64,000 nucleotides of DNA from Salinarimonas sp046292825 (GTDB taxonomy: Bacteria > Pseudomonadota > Alphaproteobacteria > Rhizobiales > Beijerinckiaceae): assembly GCF_046292825.1 (NCBI RefSeq), contig NZ_JBKBQG010000001.1, forward strand, positions 1 to 64,000, in the 5' to 3' direction. Below, in pieces: positions 60,245 through 64,000 of this stretch. Positions within the stretch are counted from its first letter, which is position 1. Every line of letters begins with the position of its first letter. The notes under the pieces are model-generated. The model was not told the origin of the DNA. It saw only the letters and a program-made list of their open reading frames with translations, and made no database searches. The position numbers and the translations under genes were made by a program.

Positions 60245-60702
60245 CCCCGCAAGATCTGATCGCGACCGCGCGCGATCTCGTGCGGCGGCGGCGCGGGCGC
60301 TTGAAACAGGCGCATCTCAAACGTGCGGTGAGCACGGCCTATTACGCGACCTTCCATGCGGCCGCACTCCTCGTGGCCAACGCGCTCGTCGGCCGCAGCC
60401 GCAACAGGTCCGAGAGCTGGTCGTTGACCTACCGCGCGCTCCAGCATGGATTCGCGAGGGACATCCTCATACGTCGCGACGTGCGGGCCCTTCATGCGGG
60501 GATCGGAGAGTTCGCCGACGCCTTCGTCGGTCTGCAGGAACTGCGGCATTTGGCAGATTACGATCCCCGTGCCGCCTTCACGCCTGCGGAAGCGGTCGCT
60601 GCGATCGTCGACGCCGAGGACGGGGTCCGTGCCCTAGAGGGCGTGCCCACAGATCTGCGCCTCGACCTCGCGGCGCGCCTCGTATTCAAGGCACGGCCAT
60701 GA
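60241..60702 (+). CDS. HEPN-domain protein
   Basis: This is a 153-residue, mostly helical protein. RAVSTAYYATFHAAALLVANAL (residues about 28-49) is the HEPN helix typical of the PF05168-like group, and ELRHLADYDPRAAFTPAEA is the second family mark. A possible R-x5-H pair is present (RDVRALH), and the HEPN RNase motif is R-x4-6-H, but whether this is the catalytic pair is uncertain. HEPN proteins in two-gene units are often RNase toxins of toxin-antitoxin or defence systems. It is coupled to the upstream small gene and ends 25 bases before pheT. Confidence 0.8.
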   Translation: MTPQDLIATARDLVRRRRGRLKQAHLKRAVSTAYYATFHAAALLVANALVGRSRNRSESWSLTYRALQHGFARDILIRRDVRALHAGIGEFADAFVGLQELRHLADYDPRAAFTPAEAVAAIVDAEDGVRALEGVPTDLRLDLAARLVFKARP

Positions 60703-60727
60703 CGCCGATCATGATTGGACCATCCCG

Positions 60728-63145
60728 ATGAAACTCACCCTCTCCTGGCTCGCAGAGCATCTCGAGACCTCCGCGACGCTGCCCGAGATCGTCGAGACCC
60801 TCACCCGCATCGGGCTCGAGGTAGAGGCCGTCGAGGATCCGGGCCAGAAGCTCGCGCCCTATCGCGTCGCCTTCGTGCGCGAGGCGGTGCAGCATCCCAA
60901 TGCCGATCGGCTGCGGGTCTGCACGGTCGATCTCGGGCAGGGCGAGACGGTCCAGGTCGTGTGCGGCGCGCCGAACGCCCGCGCGGGCATGAAGAGCGTC
61001 TTCGCGCCGCCGGGCACCTACATCCCGGGCAAGAACATCACGCTCGGGGTGGGCAACATCCGCGGGGTGGAGAGCGCCGGCATGCTCTGCTCGGCGGCCG
61101 AGCTCGAGATCTCGGACGATCACGAGGGCATCATCGATCTGCCCGCGGACGCGCCCGTCGGCGCGCCCTACGCGGCCTATGCCGGGCTCGGCGATCCGGT
61201 GATCGAGATCAACCTCACGCCCAACCGCCCCGATTGCACCTCGATCCACGGCATCGCGCGCGATCTCGCGGCGGCCGGGCTCGGCGTGCTGCGCGATCGG
61301 CCCCGCCCCGCGGTGAAGGGCGAATACGAGTGCCCCGTGCGCGTCGTGCGCGATCTGCCGGGCGAGGAGCATCTGTGCCCCGCCTTCGCGCTTCGCCTCG
61401 TGCGCGGCGTGCGCAACGGGCCCTCGCCCGCCTGGATGCAGAAGCGGCTGCGGGCGATCGGGCTGCGCCCGATCAACGCGCTCGTCGACATCACCAATTA
61501 CGTCACCTTCGACCGCGGCCGCCCGCTCCACGTCTTCGACGCGGCCAAGGTGGCGGGCGATCTCGTCGTGCGGCGCGCTCGCGCCGGCGAGAGCCTTCTC
61601 GCGCTCGACGGGCGCAGCTACGCGCTCGACGACGGCATGGTCGTCATCGCGGATGCCAACGGCCCCGAATCGCTCGCCGGCATCATGGGCGGGGAGCATT
61701 CGGGCTGCGACGAGACGACGACGGACGTGCTCATCGAATCCGCGCTCTGGGACCCCTTGAACATCGCCCAGACCGGCCGCCGGCTCGGCATCGTCACCGA
61801 TGCGCGCTACCGCTTCGAGCGCGGCGTCGACCCCAACGAGACGCTGCCGGGCCTCGAGGAGGCGACGCGGCTCGTGATGGATCTGTGCGGCGGGGAGCCC
61901 TCGAAGACGATCCTCGCGGGCGAGATCCCCGACACGAGCCGCGTGATCGACTTCCCCTATTCGGAAGTGGCGCGGCTCACCGGGCTCGAGATCGCGCAGG
62001 CCGAGGCGAAGGTGATCCTCGCCGAGCTCGGCTTCCACGTCTCCGGCACGGGCGAGCGCGCCAAGGTGCTGCCGCCCTCCTGGCGCCCCGACATCGAGGG
62101 CAAGGCCGATCTCGTCGAGGAGATCGTGCGCATCGCCGGGCTCGACCGCGTCGCCGCGACCCCGCTGCCGCGCCTCCACGGCGTCGCGCGGCCCGTCCTC
62201 ACGACGCTCCAGAAGCGCACGCGCCTCGCCAAGCGCACGCTCGCCGCGCGCGGGCTGCTCGAGGCGGTCACCTGGTCCTTCATCGAGAAGACGGACGCTC
62301 TCCTCTTCGGCGGCGGCGCGGACGCGCTCGCGCTCGCCAATCCGATCGCCTCCGACATGTCGGACATGCGCCCCTCGCTCCTGCCGGGGCTGATGCGGGC
62401 CGCGCAGCGCAATGCCGATCGCGGTTTCGCCGACGTCGCCCTGTTCGAGGTCGGCCAGTGCTTCGCCGACGACACGCCGCAGGGGCAGACGATGCGCGCG
62501 GCCGCTCTGCGGCGCGGCTCGGCGCGGCTCGAGGGCGTCGGCCGGCACTGGGCCGGCGGCGGGCAGACGGTCGACGTGTTCGACGCCAAGGCGGACGCGA
62601 TGGCGCTCCTCTCCGCGCTCGGGATCCCGACGGGCGGGCTCCAGGTCGTCGCCGGCGGACCGGATTTCCTGCATCCGGGCCGCTCGGGCAGGCTTCAGTT
62701 CGGCCCGAAGACCGTGATCGGCCATTTCGGCGAGATCCACCCGGCGATCCTCAAGGCGATGGACGTGAAGGGCCCGCTCGTCGCCTTCGAGATCGTGCTC
62801 GACGCTCTCCCCGAGCCGAAGGCGAAGCCGACGAAGAACAAGCCGAAGCTCGACCGCGTCGATCTCCAGCCGCTCACCCGCGACTTCGCCTTCCTCGTCG
62901 ATCGCTCCGTCGCGGCGGGCGACATCCTGCGCGCGGTGCAGGGCGCCGATCGCACGCTCGTCGTCGATGCGCAGGTCTTCGACGTGTACGAGGGCGAGCG
63001 GATCGAGGCGGGCAGGAAGTCGGTCGCGGTCGCGGTCACGCTGCAGCCGCGCGAGAAGACGCTCACGGATGCCGAGATCGAGGCGGTGGCCGACAAGATC
63101 GTCGCCGACGTCGCCAAGAAGACCGGCGCCACGCTGCGCGGCTGA
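60728..63145 (+). CDS. pheT: Phenylalanine-tRNA ligase beta subunit
   Basis: This is an 805-residue subunit. The N-terminal tRNA-binding (EMAP-like) domain covers about 40-150 (HPNADRLRVCTVDLG), followed by the B3/B4 editing domain, which has NLTPNRPDCTSIHGIARDL. B5 lies near 410-480. The catalytic-like core and the C-terminal anticodon-binding FDX-ACB domain (about 710-805, PLTRDFAFLVD) complete the protein. A short Lys-rich linker (KAKPTKNKPK) precedes the last domain. It is usually co-transcribed with pheS; here a HEPN pair intervenes. Confidence 0.98.
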   Translation: MKLTLSWLAEHLETSATLPEIVETLTRIGLEVEAVEDPGQKLAPYRVAFVREAVQHPNADRLRVCTVDLGQGETVQVVCGAPNARAGMKSVFAPPGTYIPGKNITLGVGNIRGVESAGMLCSAAELEISDDHEGIIDLPADAPVGAPYAAYAGLGDPVIEINLTPNRPDCTSIHGIARDLAAAGLGVLRDRPRPAVKGEYECPVRVVRDLPGEEHLCPAFALRLVRGVRNGPSPAWMQKRLRAIGLRPINALVDITNYVTFDRGRPLHVFDAAKVAGDLVVRRARAGESLLALDGRSYALDDGMVVIADANGPESLAGIMGGEHSGCDETTTDVLIESALWDPLNIAQTGRRLGIVTDARYRFERGVDPNETLPGLEEATRLVMDLCGGEPSKTILAGEIPDTSRVIDFPYSEVARLTGLEIAQAEAKVILAELGFHVSGTGERAKVLPPSWRPDIEGKADLVEEIVRIAGLDRVAATPLPRLHGVARPVLTTLQKRTRLAKRTLAARGLLEAVTWSFIEKTDALLFGGGADALALANPIASDMSDMRPSLLPGLMRAAQRNADRGFADVALFEVGQCFADDTPQGQTMRAAALRRGSARLEGVGRHWAGGGQTVDVFDAKADAMALLSALGIPTGGLQVVAGGPDFLHPGRSGRLQFGPKTVIGHFGEIHPAILKAMDVKGPLVAFEIVLDALPEPKAKPTKNKPKLDRVDLQPLTRDFAFLVDRSVAAGDILRAVQGADRTLVVDAQVFDVYEGERIEAGRKSVAVAVTLQPREKTLTDAEIEAVADKIVADVAKKTGATLRG

Positions 63146-63156
63146 GCGCCCGCTCG

Positions 63157-63190
63157 TTCGGGAATGCGTCGAATGCGATGCATTCCCGAA
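63157..63190 (+). terminator. Hairpin after pheT, possible terminator
   Basis: TTCGGGAATGC (63157-63167) pairs perfectly with GCATTCCCGAA (63180-63190) over a 12-base loop, 11 bases after the pheT stop. CGGGAATGCG recurs once more directly after it. No T-run follows, so Rho-independent termination is uncertain. Confidence 0.5.
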
Positions 63191-63245
63191 ACGGGAATGC
63201 GACCTCTCTCCGGCATGATCCGAGCTGGAGACGGGGGAGAGAACC

Positions 63246-63839
63246 ATGCCGCTTCAGCTCGCGACCAATCTCGCCGCCGCGCTCGGCGCGGTGCAGGCGC
63301 TGCCGACGGCCGAGCCGGTCGTGCTCGACACCGGCGTCGCGGTGCGCCCGCCGCCGGCCTTCATCGCGTTCTGCGAGACCTGGCCCGCGGAGTGCCGCAC
63401 CTCGGCCGAGCAGGAGATCGCCGTCGACGCCCGCACGACCGCGCTCCTCGCCGCGGTGAATGTCGGCGTCAATCGCGCGATCCTGCCGCTGGCCGATCTG
63501 CCCGGCCGCGACGTCTGGCGTCTCGATGCGACGCACGGCGATTGCGACGATTACGCGGTCGCCAAGCGCCATGCTCTGATGGGCCACGGCCTGCCGGCCT
63601 CGGCGCTGCGGCTCGCGGTGACCCGAACCGCCTGGGGCGAGCGCCATCTCGTGCTCGTGGTGCGCACCGATCGCGGCGATCTCGTCCTCGACAACCTCAC
63701 CGACGCGATCCTGCCCGTCGACCGCACCGGCCTCGTCTTCGAGACGATGCAGCGCCCCGACAAGCCGCGCGGCTGGGTCGCCGTCGCGCCCGCGACCAGC
63801 GGCGCGAGCGCCGTCGCCGTCACTCCTGCGGGCCGGTGA
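63246..63839 (+). CDS. Transglutaminase-like cysteine peptidase (BTLCP family)
   Basis: This is a 197-residue protein of the bacterial transglutaminase-like cysteine proteinase family (PF06035). The catalytic Cys is in THGDCDDYAVAKRHAL, the His in GERHLVLVV and the Asp in LVLDNLT. The N-terminus holds a short hydrophobic stretch, possibly a signal. FIAFCETWPAEC near residues 39-50 gives two further cysteines that may pair. Family members include LapG, which cleaves surface adhesins, but in Hyphomicrobiales stand-alone copies without LapD are common and their role is unclear. A GGGGGAG site lies just before the ATG. Confidence 0.92.
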   Translation: MPLQLATNLAAALGAVQALPTAEPVVLDTGVAVRPPPAFIAFCETWPAECRTSAEQEIAVDARTTALLAAVNVGVNRAILPLADLPGRDVWRLDATHGDCDDYAVAKRHALMGHGLPASALRLAVTRTAWGERHLVLVVRTDRGDLVLDNLTDAILPVDRTGLVFETMQRPDKPRGWVAVAPATSGASAVAVTPAGR

Positions 63840-63919
63840 AGGCGAGCGCGCGCTCGAACTGACGATCGGATTCGTTCTGCTTCGCCCCGCCCGCGCAGAA
63901 TTGAGGCGCGCGCCGCTCC

Positions 63920-63948
63920 TTGAGACCGGGGCCGGCGCTCCCTATACC
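63920..63948 (+). promoter_or_regulatory. Sigma-70 type promoter before the partial gene at the window end
   Basis: TTGAGA (63920-63925) and TATACC (63943-63948) are 17 bases apart. They lie 34 bases upstream of the ATG at 63982, in the gap after the BTLCP gene. Confidence 0.55.
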
Positions 63949-63981
63949 TCCCGCGGACAATTGCCCGCGAGGACACGACCC

Positions 63982-64000
63982 ATGCAGACCCACGGCGCCG
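63982..64000 (+). CDS. Start of a further gene (only six codons in window)
   Basis: The ATG at 63982 follows GAGGA with suitable spacing and the promoter at 63920-63948. Only MQTHGA is visible before the window ends, so no function can be given. Confidence 0.5.

Noticed and set aside
63822..63963. Short minus-strand frame ending in the BTLCP 3' end
   Set aside because: About 47 codons without a good start or Shine-Dalgarno, overlapping the BTLCP coding end; no similarity recognised.

Overview
The window is very GC-rich (about 70 %), densely coded DNA from the chromosome of an alphaproteobacterium, most likely Hyphomicrobiales (Rhizobiales). The evidence is a DnaX without its usual zinc cysteines, an SRP RNA beside dnaX, CarD and FdxA of the alphaproteobacterial type, MmcB, a BTLCP-type transglutaminase-like protease, and interspersed palindromic repeats of rhizobial style. 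No phage, insertion sequence, tRNA, rRNA or CRISPR array was recognised. Operons are tight, with many ATGA/GTGA stop-start overlaps.

Layout. 0-1.5 kb: 5' part of dnaX and the SRP RNA gene (ffs) with its promoter. 1.5-8.7 kb: an eight-gene Mrp-like cation/proton antiporter operon with three separate NuoL/M/N-like subunits. 8.8-11.6 kb: glucokinase, a ParDE toxin-antitoxin pair and an EamA exporter. 11.6-18.3 kb: a class I glutamine amidotransferase, a TPR-methyltransferase, a subtilisin-type autotransporter, thrC and an M16 peptidase. 18.8-20.1 kb: carD and fdxA. 20.4-25.4 kb: an RND efflux operon with its TetR regulator and twin operators. 25.5-27 kb: OsmC and an Acg-type nitroreductase. 27.2-31 kb: a phosphonate-type ABC transporter (phnD-C-E-E) behind a candidate Pho box. 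31.3-32.4 kb: OpgC.

32.4-44 kb is a galactoside-use locus. It holds a sugar ABC transporter, GH4 and GH42 glycosidases, an SDR sugar dehydrogenase, an SMP-30 lactonase, KDGal kinase and KDPGal aldolase, with a divergent IclR regulator followed by the transporter ATPase. Together they would import alpha- and beta-galactosides, split them and oxidise galactose by the De Ley-Doudoroff route. The galactonate dehydratase step is missing here.

44-49 kb: a cytochrome P450-like protein with a twin-arginine export signal, MmcB, an FkbM methyltransferase and OpgH. 49-52.4 kb: a coupled cluster of a Zn-type dehydrogenase, a PTPS-like protein with altered active-site residues, a GT4 glycosyltransferase and a methyltransferase; it may make a modified pterin. 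52.5-58.7 kb: dipeptidase, PYROXD2-like oxidoreductase, HolC, PepA and MepA. 58.7-63.1 kb: pheS and pheT separated by a coupled HEPN-type gene pair. 63.2-64 kb: BTLCP and the first codons of a further gene.

The most interesting items are the exported P450, the pterin-like cluster, two 210-bp nested palindromes whose internal stems are largely preserved despite sequence change, the HEPN pair inside pheST, and the unusual Mrp layout.
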